Assembly: GCA_021766785.1 (NCBI GenBank)
Contig: JAICBP010000083.1
Coordinates: forward strand, 168,369 to 232,368
Direction of reading: 5' to 3'
Origin: Sulfurimonas sp. endosymbiont of Alviniconcha boucheti
GTDB taxonomy: Bacteria; Campylobacterota; Campylobacteria; Campylobacterales; Sulfurimonadaceae
DNA length: 64,000 bases
Shown here: piece by piece, positions 1 to 11,245 of the stretch
Position numbering within the stretch: position 1 is the first letter of the stretch
Layout: every line of letters starts with the position of its first letter
Program-made: the position numbers and the translations under genes
The notes under the pieces: generated by a model
The model's input: the letters and a program-made list of their open reading frames with translations, nothing else
What the model was told of the DNA's origin: nothing
Databases searched by the model: none

Positions 1-1689
1 AAAAGTGGTCAAACACTTCTACATGTTGTAAATGATATTCTTGACTTCTCCAAACTTGAAAGTGGAGAACTTGTTCTTTATGAAACAGAGTCTGACCTCT
101 TTGCTGAGATGGAAGCTACAGTATCTACATTCTCCTCTCTTTCAAAAAATAAACAAGTAAACTACTATGTTTATACGGATACAACCATTCCAAAACTGCT
201 CAAGTGTGATGTGCAAAGACTCAAACAAGTAGTAAACAACCTCGTATCAAACGCCATCAAGTTTACACCTGCAGATGGTGAAGTCCATGTCAATATTCAT
301 CTCAAATCACTTATAAACAAAAAAGCAAAAATTCACTTTAGTGTCAAAGATAGTGGTATTGGTATAGCAAAAGAGAAACAAAAAACAATCTTTGACGCAT
401 TTTCTCAAGCAGATAACTCTATTAGTCGTGAGTTTGGAGGGACAGGACTTGGGCTTGCTATTAGTAGTCAGTATATTAATATGATGGGTTCTCAAATACA
501 ACTTACATCTTCTCAAGGAGAAGGGAGTGAGTTCTTTTTCGATCTAGAACTTGATGTTGTTGATGAGAGTAGTTCCATCACACAAATTACAAATAATAAC
601 AATATAAATATCGCTGTTATTCATCTTGACACAACACTAGAAGGCTGTGCTGTTAATAATATTGTGTTCTCCTACCTTGATGCTTGGGGATATGAATATA
701 CAAAAGCACAACAGATAGAAGATATACCTGAAGAAACAGATATTGTCATAATCTGCTCAAAGATATTTGATCTTGATGCCTGCAAAAAGGTACTTGATAG
801 ATATGAAAAACTGCATCTTATCTACATAGAAGGAGTAGATGGAGAATTTACATGCAATCATGAAAGGTCTCATTGTGTAGAGCAACCCATGACAGGTTCT
901 GCTCTCTTTGATAAGATCATCACACTTACACAAGACACTACACAACTCTTAAACTCTCAAAACTCAAAGCAAGTAGAAGATCAGCAGTTTCAAGGTCATA
1001 TCCTTATAGCTGAAGATAACCAAACGAACCAGATACTCATCTCTTTACTCCTTAAAGAGCGAGGATTAGAATATACATTAGTTGATAATGGTCAAAAAGC
1101 TATAGATGCAGCACTCAAGTATGAATATGATCTCATTTTTATGGATATAAATATGCCTATACTTGATGGGCTTAGTGCAACTAAAGAGCTTCGTAGGCAA
1201 AAGTATAAAGCTCCTATTGTATCTCTATCAGCAAATGTTATAGAGAGCGATTTACTCTCTTTTAAAGAGGCTGGAGTAAATGACTCTCTAAACAAACCAA
1301 TTATTCCTACAGAATTGGATAAGGTGCTCTCAACATATCTTTCACCTGCAAATACAAACAGTGTTCTCAACCTTTACGACACTATAGATGTAGAAAAGAT
1401 ATCTTCTGCTCTGAAAATAGCAGATAAAACTATCATCCTTACACTTATAAAAAGTTTTACATCAAGTCTTATAGAGATCAAGAAAAGTATAGAGGAAGAA
1501 GGTATTACGGCTGATATTTTACATAATCTTAAAGGAATGGTAGGTAACTTACGTTTTACAGAGTTTGAAAAGTTTCTTATACATAGTGAGGAGGAGTATG
1601 AAGAGTGGGATGATGATGCAAAAGAGAAACAGACACAAGAACTTCTCAAACATATAGAGCAAATTCTTGCACAGGCGGAGGAACTTTAG
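1..1689 (+). CDS. Hybrid sensor histidine kinase, C-terminal part (5' end outside window)
   Basis: The reading frame is open from base 1, so the gene starts upstream of the window. Counting from base 1, residues 2-22 are the end of the HisKA dimerisation helix, followed by an HATPase_c domain with N box (74-90, NNLVSNAIKFTP), G1 box (DSGIGI, 117-122) and G2 box (GGTGLGL, 146-152). A receiver domain follows, with phospho-acceptor D382 (FMDINMP) and conserved K432 (NKP). The C-terminus is an Hpt-like domain with H508 in the motif HNLKG. The order kinase-REC-Hpt indicates an ArcB/BarA-type phosphorelay protein acting at the membrane. The sensory input domain and the phosphorylated HisKA histidine are not visible. 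It ends convergently with the response regulator on the other strand, with a 4-bp overlap of stop regions. The family call is firm; the signal is unknown. Confidence 0.93.
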   Translation, partial: KSGQTLLHVVNDILDFSKLESGELVLYETESDLFAEMEATVSTFSSLSKNKQVNYYVYTDTTIPKLLKCDVQRLKQVVNNLVSNAIKFTPADGEVHVNIHLKSLINKKAKIHFSVKDSGIGIAKEKQKTIFDAFSQADNSISREFGGTGLGLAISSQYINMMGSQIQLTSSQGEGSEFFFDLELDVVDESSSITQITNNNNINIAVIHLDTTLEGCAVNNIVFSYLDAWGYEYTKAQQIEDIPEETDIVIICSKIFDLDACKKVLDRYEKLHLIYIEGVDGEFTCNHERSHCVEQPMTGSALFDKIITLTQDTTQLLNSQNSKQVEDQQFQGHILIAEDNQTNQILISLLLKERGLEYTLVDNGQKAIDAALKYEYDLIFMDINMPILDGLSATKELRRQKYKAPIVSLSANVIESDLLSFKEAGVNDSLNKPIIPTELDKVLSTYLSPANTNSVLNLYDTIDVEKISSALKIADKTIILTLIKSFTSSLIEIKKSIEEEGITADILHNLKGMVGNLRFTEFEKFLIHSEEEYEEWDDDAKEKQTQELLKHIEQILAQAEEL

Positions 1690-2576
1690 AGGAAAGCAAA
1701 ATACTCCATCTTCTCCTCTACCTCTCTAGCCTTTGCTTGCATCTGCTTATAAATAGAAGGGATATCTAAATCTTTATTTGTGACATGATAAAGTACAGCT
1801 GAAATATTGATGAGTTTGCTCAGTTCTTTATCTTCAAGTATATCACTATAGATAGCTTTGTAAAGCTTTAAAGTATCCTCTTTTGAGTAATCCTTAAGTA
1901 GTAAACCAAAACTCACACCATAAAGCTTAGAGACTACTTCATCTACACTACTGTGAGTTTTAAGTATAGCTGCTAAACGTTTTATAATTTTGTTAGAAGC
2001 ATAAAATCCATAGAGATTATTTACTTTTTCAAAATTATCTAACTTTAAATAGAGTATCCAAAAATCTTTTTTAGTACTTTGATATATCTTTATCTGTGAA
2101 TCAAAATAGAGAGCATTTGTAAGCTTGGTCAAGGGATCTGTAATACTCAACTGAGCAAGTTTTGACTGTTTATGTTTTATCTCCTCTAAGTAGGAGAGAT
2201 TTTGAAGTTGTGTCCGTACACGTGCTTTAAGTTCAACTCCATTAAATGGCTTAGAGATATAGTCTGCTCCACCAGCCTCAAATGCCCGAGAAATATACTC
2301 TATATCTGTTTGAGCGGTAAGAAAGATAATGGGAATATCTTTTGTCTTTATATCTTTTTTGAGCATAGTACATACCTCAAAACCATCTGTTTTAGGCATA
2401 TTTATGTCTAAAAGAATGAGGCTAATCTCTTTTTTATAAACAGCTTCAAGAGCTGATTTCGCATTGAGAGCAAAGGAGAGTTTGTAGCCCTCTTCTTTGA
2501 GATATACTGCTGCAAGTTCTATATTAAACTTTTCATCATCTACTATAAGAATATTAAAGTTATTATTTGTTTTCAT
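1686..2576 (-). CDS. Response regulator with degenerate GGDEF domain
   Basis: The 296-aa protein has an N-terminal receiver domain (about 8-125) with acidic pocket D13/D14, phospho-acceptor D57 (LLDINMPKTDG) and K109 (SKPF). After a short linker comes a GGDEF-like domain (about 140-296) that opens with the usual DPLTKLTN motif and has the LDNFEKVNNLYG segment. The GGDEF signature itself reads LYGVSFG, so the glycine pair and the catalytic acidic pair are lost. Diguanylate cyclase activity is therefore unlikely; a role as a phosphorylation-controlled binding or output module is inferred. It lies tail to tail with the hybrid kinase and is a plausible phosphorelay partner. Confidence 0.88.
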   Translation of the reverse strand: MKTNNNFNILIVDDEKFNIELAAVYLKEEGYKLSFALNAKSALEAVYKKEISLILLDINMPKTDGFEVCTMLKKDIKTKDIPIIFLTAQTDIEYISRAFEAGGADYISKPFNGVELKARVRTQLQNLSYLEEIKHKQSKLAQLSITDPLTKLTNALYFDSQIKIYQSTKKDFWILYLKLDNFEKVNNLYGFYASNKIIKRLAAILKTHSSVDEVVSKLYGVSFGLLLKDYSKEDTLKLYKAIYSDILEDKELSKLINISAVLYHVTNKDLDIPSIYKQMQAKAREVEEKMEYFAFL

Positions 2577-2604
2577 TTTTAAATTTACTCACTTATTTTT
2601 TCCC

Positions 2605-3804
2605 TCATTTAAATTTATTTTTTAGTATAATTTTACCACTCTCTACGCCTGGTTGGTCATAGGCATTGATATACATAAACTTCGCACATAGAGACGTAAG
2701 TAACATATACTCATACATAAGACCAGATATAGCACTCTCGCTAACAGAGTCTATAGTTATAACATCACAAGGAATATCTTTTTCCTTATTTATAGCCTCT
2801 ATAGTTGCATCTGCTTGTGTATTTATGAGTGTTGAGAACTCTAGGTTATTAAGATAATCTAACTCCTCTAAGCCTTCTAAAGTTATAGGAGCGATCTTAA
2901 GTGGCTTTTCAAAGTCTCTTACTTTGACTACTGTTAATGTTTTATCACGTTTGCCTTGAATAACAAGCTGTAAAAAGGAGTGTTGATCTATAGGACCAAC
3001 TATCCCAATAGGTGTAAGCCCTTGGTGTGTATTGTTTATATCTATTTTTCCAAGAGACTCACCCCAGAGCTGTATATACCACTTGTTAAAGCCCTCTAAA
3101 CGTGAAGAGTAAGAGAAGAGTACATTTATGTTAAACTTGTTTTTATACTCCACAAAAAAACGTGCTTTTTTCAGGAGTGTTGCATAGAGAATCTCTTTAG
3201 AGAAGAAAGAGTCATGTACCTTTTTCGCACCTAATAAGATCTCATCTATATCCATTCCTACTATAGCAAGAGGGAGCAGACCAACTGCTGAAAATACAGA
3301 GAATCTCCCACCTACGTCCTTAGGGATCTCAAATCTTTGTATCTGGTGAATCTCTGCATAAGTATTAAGTTTTGAGTCACACTCAGTCACTACTACAGTG
3401 TTTGACTTATCAATAGAAACAAGAGAGTTAATATACTTAAAGATAGAGAGTGTCTCTATAGTTGTTCCTGACTTAGAAATAACAATAAAAAGAGTATTCT
3501 TAAGATCTATCGCCTCTAATCTTGCCTCAATATCGATAGGATCAGTTGTCTCTAAAAAGTGAAGTTTCTTCTCTAACTTTTTTGAGTGTTTTAAAAACTT
3601 GTAGATAGCATATGTCCCTAATGTACTCCCACCAATACCGATGACAACAATATGCTTTTGCTTAATAGTTTTTGCATACTTTTTTAAAGGAGTAGTATCT
3701 TGAGTGACAAGATTATAGTAACCAATATGCTCTTTTTCTTTGACTATCTCATTAAAAATTTTTGTATCAGAGAGACTTGGGTTGTAATTATCACTATAGT
3801 TCAT
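2605..3804 (-). CDS. pgi: Glucose-6-phosphate isomerase
   Basis: This cytosolic enzyme interconverts glucose 6-phosphate and fructose 6-phosphate in glycolysis and gluconeogenesis. Sugar-isomerase (SIS) motifs are visible: GIGGSTLGTYAIYKF near residue 57, the phosphate-binding SKSGTTIETL segment in the first half, GRFSVFSAVGL, and QHSFLQLVIQGKRD in the second half. At 399 residues it is much shorter than the roughly 550-aa gammaproteobacterial enzyme but matches the compact form known from Campylobacterota. It sits upstream of the response regulator and downstream of ruvC on the same strand. Supply of fructose 6-phosphate for the amino-sugar pathways in this window is a reasonable link, but inferred. 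Confidence 0.95.
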   Translation of the reverse strand: MNYSDNYNPSLSDTKIFNEIVKEKEHIGYYNLVTQDTTPLKKYAKTIKQKHIVVIGIGGSTLGTYAIYKFLKHSKKLEKKLHFLETTDPIDIEARLEAIDLKNTLFIVISKSGTTIETLSIFKYINSLVSIDKSNTVVVTECDSKLNTYAEIHQIQRFEIPKDVGGRFSVFSAVGLLPLAIVGMDIDEILLGAKKVHDSFFSKEILYATLLKKARFFVEYKNKFNINVLFSYSSRLEGFNKWYIQLWGESLGKIDINNTHQGLTPIGIVGPIDQHSFLQLVIQGKRDKTLTVVKVRDFEKPLKIAPITLEGLEELDYLNNLEFSTLINTQADATIEAINKEKDIPCDVITIDSVSESAISGLMYEYMLLTSLCAKFMYINAYDQPGVESGKIILKNKFK

Positions 3805-3866
3805 ATTTTCTACTCTTTATTTGCAATACTTAATTATATCTAATAATAACTAATAGTACTAAAAGC

Positions 3867-4340
3867 CTATTTTAATCGAATACGCTGTGAGTGTGTAATA
3901 GCAACTGCCATCGCATCAGAGATATCTAGGGGTTTTATCTCTTTTTTTATATTAAGGAGGCGTTTGACCATAAAGTTTACTTGCTCTTTGCTCGCCTTTG
4001 CCTTACCTGTAAGAGCTTTTTTGACCTGCAGGGCAGTGTACTCATAAAATTGTCCAAACTCTTGAAGAAGTGTAAGCATAATAGCACCTCGAAACTGAGC
4101 AAGCTTTATAGTAGTGGCTGGATTATGTGCATAAAATATATCTTCCATTGCAATTTCATCTATAGTATGGTTTTTAAAAAGTCTTGTAATGCCCTCCACC
4201 ATCTGAGGTATCTGAAACTGCAAATTTTCTGCTTTCATCTTAATAAGTCCTGCTTCTACTAAAGAAATTTTTCCACTCTCTAGTTTAATAATTGCATAAC
4301 CCATATTTCTCGTTCCTGGGTCTATTCCTAAAATATTCAC
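3867..4340 (-). CDS. ruvC: Holliday junction resolvase RuvC
   Basis: RuvC cuts Holliday junctions symmetrically during recombination and works with RuvAB. The 157-aa protein has the four acidic catalytic residues of the RNase H-like fold in their family positions: D7 (GIDPGT), E66 (AMEDIFY), D139 and D142 (LDISDAM). The start is GTG at 4340, giving MNILGIDPG. It is divergent from dnaA, and the 161-bp gap between them carries DnaA boxes. The ruvC-dnaA-dnaN order is typical of Campylobacterota and helps to place the origin. Confidence 0.96.
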   Translation of the reverse strand: MNILGIDPGTRNMGYAIIKLESGKISLVEAGLIKMKAENLQFQIPQMVEGITRLFKNHTIDEIAMEDIFYAHNPATTIKLAQFRGAIMLTLLQEFGQFYEYTALQVKKALTGKAKASKEQVNFMVKRLLNIKKEIKPLDISDAMAVAITHSQRIRLK

Positions 4341-4410
4341 TTTGCTCTCATCTCATTATCAAACTTTTTCATAAGTATAACATGGATCTAAGTACAAAAT
4401 TTTACCATAT

Positions 4411-4432
4411 TGTGAATAACTTTTTATTCACA
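4411..4432. promoter_or_regulatory. Inverted pair of consensus DnaA boxes upstream of dnaA
   Basis: TGTGAATAA (4411-4419, minus-strand box) and TTATTCACA (4424-4432, plus-strand box) are both perfect matches to the TTATNCACA consensus. They face each other with a 4-bp gap. A further TTTTCACTA with the epsilonproteobacterial TTCAC core lies at 4471-4479. They sit in the divergent ruvC-dnaA promoter region (4341-4501), so DnaA autoregulation or an oriC1-like subregion, as in Helicobacter pylori, is likely. No clear AT-rich unwinding element is seen here. Confidence 0.8.
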
Positions 4433-4501
4433 TAGACTTTTAACTCTATTTTATGGAAGTAAGTGTATCATTTTCACTATATTTAAAAAATAGGTTTTTA
4501 T

Positions 4502-5809
4502 GTGAATATTGGACAAGAGATACTAAAAAATTTAAAAAAAGAGATAAGTGAGAGTGAATATAAACACTATATACAACATCTTGTTTATGATGTGAAGAAC
4601 TCTACTCATGAAGTAGCACTATTTTATGTTCCAAATGCACTTGTACTTAATTGGATCAAAAATAGATACACCGAAAAGATAGCACACCTTTTTGAAATAA
4701 AAACAAATTCTAAAGTTGTAGTAAAAATCACACTTAAAAATCTTGTAGATAAAACTAAAAAACAAAAAGTTGTTGAAGTAAAACAGGGAAACTCTCTTTT
4801 AAATCCCTCACACTCTTTTTCAAACTTCATGGTAGGTGGATCTAACCAATTTGCTTACTCTGCCGTTAAAAGCATTAGTGAAAAACCAGGAGTACTCTAT
4901 AATCCCCTTTTTATATATGGTGGCGTTGGACTTGGAAAAACTCATCTTATGCAAGCAGCTGGAAATGTTTTTCAAAATGAGGGAAAAATTGTCATCTATA
5001 CTACTGTTGAACAATTTTTAAATGATTTTATTCGTCATGTTCGCAACAAAACAATGGATCTTTTTCAAGAAAAATATAGAAAGTGTGATGTTCTTCTCAT
5101 AGATGATATCCAATTTCTTTCCAATAAAGAAGGAATTCAAGAGGAGTTTTTTCACACTTTTGAAGCACTTAAAAGCGCTAAAAAGCAGATCATTCTCACA
5201 GCAGATAAACCACCGAAAAAAATAGGTGGTCTTGAGTCACGTCTACAAAGTCGCTTTGAACATGGACTTGTTGCTGATATCCAACCACCTGAGCTTGAGA
5301 CAAAAATAGCCATTATTGAAAAAAAATGTGAGATAAATAAGGTAAAACTTTCTAAAGAGATAGTCAACTATATCGCTACTGTTATAGACTCAAATGTTCG
5401 TGAGATAGAAGGAATCCTATCAAAACTACATGCCTACTCACAACTTATGCATGTAGATATAAACTTAGAATTTACAAAAAATGTACTTAGAGATCAGTTA
5501 GCTGAAAAACGCGAAAATCTCACTATGGATACTATTACTAAAGTGGTCGCCAAAAATCTGAATATCAAGCCTAGTGAAATATGCTCAAAAGGTCGTAATA
5601 AAAACATCGTCTATGCAAGAAGAATAGCAATCTATATTTGCCGTGAACTCACTCAAAATACAATGCCTCAACTTGCTCAATATTTTGGTATGAAAGATCA
5701 CACTGCCATAAGTCATACCATCAAAAAAATAAATAATCTTATCAAGGATGATGAAGATTTTAAAGTAAAAATTGATGAGTTGACAAATAAAATTACAAAT
5801 ATCTCCTAA
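4502..5809 (+). CDS. dnaA: Chromosomal replication initiator DnaA
   Basis: DnaA binds DnaA boxes, oligomerises with ATP and opens the origin. The 435-aa protein has domain I (about 1-85), a short linker, an AAA+ domain with Walker A GGVGLGKT (140-147) and Walker B LLIDD (198-202), and a C-terminal helix-turn-helix with the KDHTAISHTIKKI signature near 397-409. The start is GTG at 4502, preceded by a weak TAGG Shine-Dalgarno-like run. The overlapping ATG at 4500 hits a stop at once and is not the start. DnaA boxes flank the gene on both sides, so it is probably autoregulated. Confidence 0.98.
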   Translation: MNIGQEILKNLKKEISESEYKHYIQHLVYDVKNSTHEVALFYVPNALVLNWIKNRYTEKIAHLFEIKTNSKVVVKITLKNLVDKTKKQKVVEVKQGNSLLNPSHSFSNFMVGGSNQFAYSAVKSISEKPGVLYNPLFIYGGVGLGKTHLMQAAGNVFQNEGKIVIYTTVEQFLNDFIRHVRNKTMDLFQEKYRKCDVLLIDDIQFLSNKEGIQEEFFHTFEALKSAKKQIILTADKPPKKIGGLESRLQSRFEHGLVADIQPPELETKIAIIEKKCEINKVKLSKEIVNYIATVIDSNVREIEGILSKLHAYSQLMHVDINLEFTKNVLRDQLAEKRENLTMDTITKVVAKNLNIKPSEICSKGRNKNIVYARRIAIYICRELTQNTMPQLAQYFGMKDHTAISHTIKKINNLIKDDEDFKVKIDELTNKITNIS

Positions 5810-5968
5810 AAAAAGATATAATTATAAAAGTGAATTGATGTGAATAGAGTTACTATGACTCATCACGTCCTTTTTAGTCAAGTTTTTAGGTATTTGTTAA
5901 AGGTTTTCACCTTTTCACATTTACCTACTACTACTTACTAAAATTATATAATATATTAAGGAACTTAC
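5810..5968. other. Putative oriC (dnaA-dnaN intergenic region)
   Basis: This 159-bp gap has four sites with the TTCAC core recognised by epsilonproteobacterial DnaA: minus-strand cores at 5829-5837 (weak) and 5839-5847 (TGTGAATAG), and plus-strand sites at 5903-5911 and 5911-5919 (CTTTTCACA). They are followed by CTACTACTACTTACTA (5925-5940), which matches the DnaA-trio pattern described in Bacillus subtilis, and then an almost pure A/T run (5936-5958) suited to unwinding. The order boxes, trios, AT-rich DUE is the layout of a basal origin unwinding system. The gene-strand switch near dnaA supports the placement. The dnaN Shine-Dalgarno AAGGA lies at 5958-5962. Confidence 0.78.
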
Positions 5969-7036
5969 ATGGTCATAACAATTTCTAAATCAATACTTGA
6001 AAATATACTTATACACTCTGGACCTTTTTTAGAAAAAAAAGATACTTCACAAATAACATCTCATGTCTATTTAAGTGCTACTAATAACTCCTTAACTGTT
6101 AAAGCTACAGATTATGAAATAGGATTTATGGTAAATACTTCTAATGTAAATATTGATGAAGAGGGTAGTATAACTGCTAATGGTAAAAAATTTTTAGATA
6201 TCGTTCGCATTTTAAAAGATGATACTATTAACCTAAAAGTAAAAAATGACACTCTTTATATAACACAAGGTCACTCAAACTTTAAACTTCCTACATTTTC
6301 TCATAATAATTTTCCTGAATTTCCATCTTATGAAGATAAATCCCGTATCTCTATAGAGTCTCACATCCTTATAGAATCTCTTAAAAAGATAACTCCAGCT
6401 ATAGACACTAATAACCCTAAATTTGAACTTAATGGTGCTCTTATAGATATTAAACATGACTTTATTAGTTTTGCTTCTACAGATACTCGTCGCTTAGCTA
6501 TTGTTACACTTATTAACAATAATGATAGTGAACTTAGTATTATTATTCCTAAAAAAGCTATTATTGAAATTCAAAAACTTTTCTTTGATGATATTGAACT
6601 TTACTATGATAAAACTAATCTTATCATTCGTTCAAAGCAGTACACATTCTTTACAAAACTTATTAATGGAAAATTTCCAGAATACTCAAGAATTGTTCCT
6701 AAAGAGATTAAAAATACTCTATTACTTCCTAAAGCTATTATGATTGACTCTATTAAATTAATAACCTCTATATCTTCTGATGTAAAAATTACTTTTTTAC
6801 ATGACAATATCACTTTTGAATCTTTAAGTGATGATAATAATAAAGGAAAAACTGAAATAGGATATCCTACAGGATTTAATGAACCATTTTCAATAGCTGT
6901 AAATTCTCGTTATCTTTTAGATTTTTTAAACTCTGTAAATAATTCAGAATTCACTATTGGACTCAACGAAGAAAATCTTCCATTTATCATTAGTGATGAT
7001 AACTTCAAAACTATAATTATGCCTATTGTTATCTAA
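5969..7036 (+). CDS. dnaN: DNA polymerase III beta subunit (sliding clamp)
   Basis: DnaN dimerises into the ring that tethers DNA polymerase III to DNA. The 355-aa length and three repeated clamp domains of about 120 residues fit the family. Recognisable segments include the N-terminal MVITISKSILEN start, the FASTDTRRLAI motif of domain 2, and the C-terminal PIVI end that forms part of the protein-binding cleft. It follows dnaA across the putative oriC with a clear AAGGA ribosome binding site. Codon use is very AT-rich, even compared with gyrB. Confidence 0.96.
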   Translation: MVITISKSILENILIHSGPFLEKKDTSQITSHVYLSATNNSLTVKATDYEIGFMVNTSNVNIDEEGSITANGKKFLDIVRILKDDTINLKVKNDTLYITQGHSNFKLPTFSHNNFPEFPSYEDKSRISIESHILIESLKKITPAIDTNNPKFELNGALIDIKHDFISFASTDTRRLAIVTLINNNDSELSIIIPKKAIIEIQKLFFDDIELYYDKTNLIIRSKQYTFFTKLINGKFPEYSRIVPKEIKNTLLLPKAIMIDSIKLITSISSDVKITFLHDNITFESLSDDNNKGKTEIGYPTGFNEPFSIAVNSRYLLDFLNSVNNSEFTIGLNEENLPFIISDDNFKTIIMPIVI

Positions 7037-7126
7037 TGAATTCAAATTTTTTTATAAAGTTACATATAAAACTTCTTTTTAGATAAATTTGGATAGAATA
7101 AACTCAATTAGAGAAACGGAGTTTAA

Positions 7127-9442
<2,316 letters not shown>

Positions 9443-9447
9443 ACGCC

Positions 9448-10833
9448 ATGCTATTACCTCAAACCAAAGAGAGAGAGTACCGTTTTAGGCTAGCACTTAG
9501 AATGGGACTTCCTATCTTTGCTCTTATTTTTGCATTAATTATTCATACTTTTATAGAGAATTCACAAACACTTCAAATCTCTTTTTATATCGAATCTCTT
9601 CTCCTTTTAGTTTTTAGTATCTATTTTTTTCTCTATCTTATCTATAATGGTTTTGAGGTGAAAATTATTGATGCCGTAAGTAAAACTTTTACACGTGAGT
9701 ATCTCTTTGACTACATTAAAAAAGAGCTGAAAAGACACAAACACTACACATTAATACTTGTAAGTATCGATAACCTCAATGATATTAACACACTTTATGG
9801 AATAAAAAATGGAGATAAAGCTTTAGAGGAGACCGCTAAATGGATAGCCTCTTTTTTTAAGACTCAAAAGATAAAGAGTTTTCCTTTGGGGCATATAAAA
9901 GGTGGGGATTTTATCATAGGGTTAGAGGGGATGGAGAGTGAGTACACAACTCTACTTGAACTTATCTTTCTTAAAGCTGATGAGATGAGTATAAATGATA
10001 TAGAGATAAAACTCTCAGGTGCCATTACTGATACAAACTATTCACGTGAATTGGACTATATGGTAGAGAATCTTTTTGAATTTCAAGAGAGAAGAAGAAA
10101 TTCTAAGGAAGTTTTTTCAGAGAGTATAATGACACCAAATGAGCTAGAGAGTACCATTATAAATGCTATAAATAAAAGAAGTATTATTCTTATGACTCAG
10201 AATGTTTATGAAGATGGAGCAGTGGCGTTTAAAGAGTGCTTTATAAAGCTTAAAGATAGTAACAATAAACCAATATATCCAAAAACTTACATAAAGATTA
10301 TTAATAAATTAGGATTAAGAGTAGAGTATGATTTAATGGTATTAGAGAGACTTGTACTTTTATCTAAAGAGAAGAAAAATTCCTATGCTCTTACTATTTC
10401 GCCAACTTCACTAAGAAATGAGAAGTTTTTACAAAAAACAAGAGAGTTATTCAAAGAGACAGAAAAAAAAGTAATCTTTGTTTTAGAAGAAGTAGAATAT
10501 TTCTCATACACAAGCAAGTATAACAGTATTATCCACTCTCTTAAAAATAGTGGTATTCTCATAGCTATCTCACGTCTAGGCACTATCCACTCAAGTTTTC
10601 TCTATCTAAGAGAGTTAGATATAGATATAGTATGTTTTGATACTTACTACTCCAAGGAGGAAAAGCTTATAGAACATAGATCAGTGATAGAGGGCTTTAG
10701 TCTAATGGCACAAGAGAGAGGTATTAAGACATGGATAAAAAATCTTGAAAATAGTGGGAGTGTTAGGTTGGCTAAAGAGCTAGAGATAAGTTATATTCAA
10801 GGAAAAGAGCTCTCTGGGCTTGAAGAGATATAA
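9448..10833 (+). CDS. Membrane protein with degenerate GGDEF and EAL domains
   Basis: The 461-aa protein starts 5 bp after gyrB. Two hydrophobic segments (about 18-37 and 43-65) anchor it in the membrane with almost no loop between them. Residues about 80-215 form a GGDEF-like domain whose signature is GHIKGGDFIIGL, lacking the catalytic acidic pair. Residues about 225-461 resemble an EAL domain: QNVYEDG takes the place of QPI, and an ECF tripeptide stands where EAL is expected. The metal-binding DD motif near the second half reads FDTYY. Neither synthesis nor hydrolysis of c-di-GMP is expected. A LapD-like receptor or scaffold role is possible but inferred. Confidence 0.8.
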   Translation: MLLPQTKEREYRFRLALRMGLPIFALIFALIIHTFIENSQTLQISFYIESLLLLVFSIYFFLYLIYNGFEVKIIDAVSKTFTREYLFDYIKKELKRHKHYTLILVSIDNLNDINTLYGIKNGDKALEETAKWIASFFKTQKIKSFPLGHIKGGDFIIGLEGMESEYTTLLELIFLKADEMSINDIEIKLSGAITDTNYSRELDYMVENLFEFQERRRNSKEVFSESIMTPNELESTIINAINKRSIILMTQNVYEDGAVAFKECFIKLKDSNNKPIYPKTYIKIINKLGLRVEYDLMVLERLVLLSKEKKNSYALTISPTSLRNEKFLQKTRELFKETEKKVIFVLEEVEYFSYTSKYNSIIHSLKNSGILIAISRLGTIHSSFLYLRELDIDIVCFDTYYSKEEKLIEHRSVIEGFSLMAQERGIKTWIKNLENSGSVRLAKELEISYIQGKELSGLEEI

Positions 10834-10910
10834 TAGAAAATTAAGATTTAACAAAGTTCAAAGTATGAACTTAATATACTTCCACCATAAAGCTATAGAG
10901 GTATGAACTA

Positions 10911-11207
10911 TTGAATAATGAAGAGCTAGAGTTACTATTACTAAGAAATGCACAAAAAATATCTTCTCAGAAGTCATTTGCAAAAGAGATAGGTTTTAGT
11001 GTAGGAAAAATAAACTATGTGCTTAATGCACTTATAGATAAAGGTCTTATAAAAGTAGAACGTTTTTTACATGCTAAAAACAAAAGACAGTACTCTTATA
11101 TCTTAACAGAAGAGGGGATGAATGAGAAAGTTTCTCTTATGAAAAAGTTTATAACTAGAAAAAAAGCTGAGTATGAAGAGTTACAAAGAGACTTAGAGAA
11201 GATGTAG
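10911..11207 (+). CDS. MarR family EPS-associated transcriptional regulator
   Basis: The 98-aa protein has a winged helix-turn-helix (about 5-75): SQKSFAKEIGFSVGKINYVL is the recognition region and the wing includes KNKRQYSYILT. It ends in a charged coiled coil (EYEELQRDLEKM). Size and sequence fit the small MarR-like regulators found at the head of exopolysaccharide loci. The start is TTG at 10911, supported by an AGAGGT ribosome binding site at 10897-10902; both nearby ATGs are in other frames. It sits 38 bp before the first sugar-nucleotide gene and probably controls the polysaccharide locus. Confidence 0.82.
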   Translation: MNNEELELLLLRNAQKISSQKSFAKEIGFSVGKINYVLNALIDKGLIKVERFLHAKNKRQYSYILTEEGMNEKVSLMKKFITRKKAEYEELQRDLEKM

Positions 11208-11245
11208 ATAGAGTAGTATATAAATAACATTCAAGGAAGTAAATA

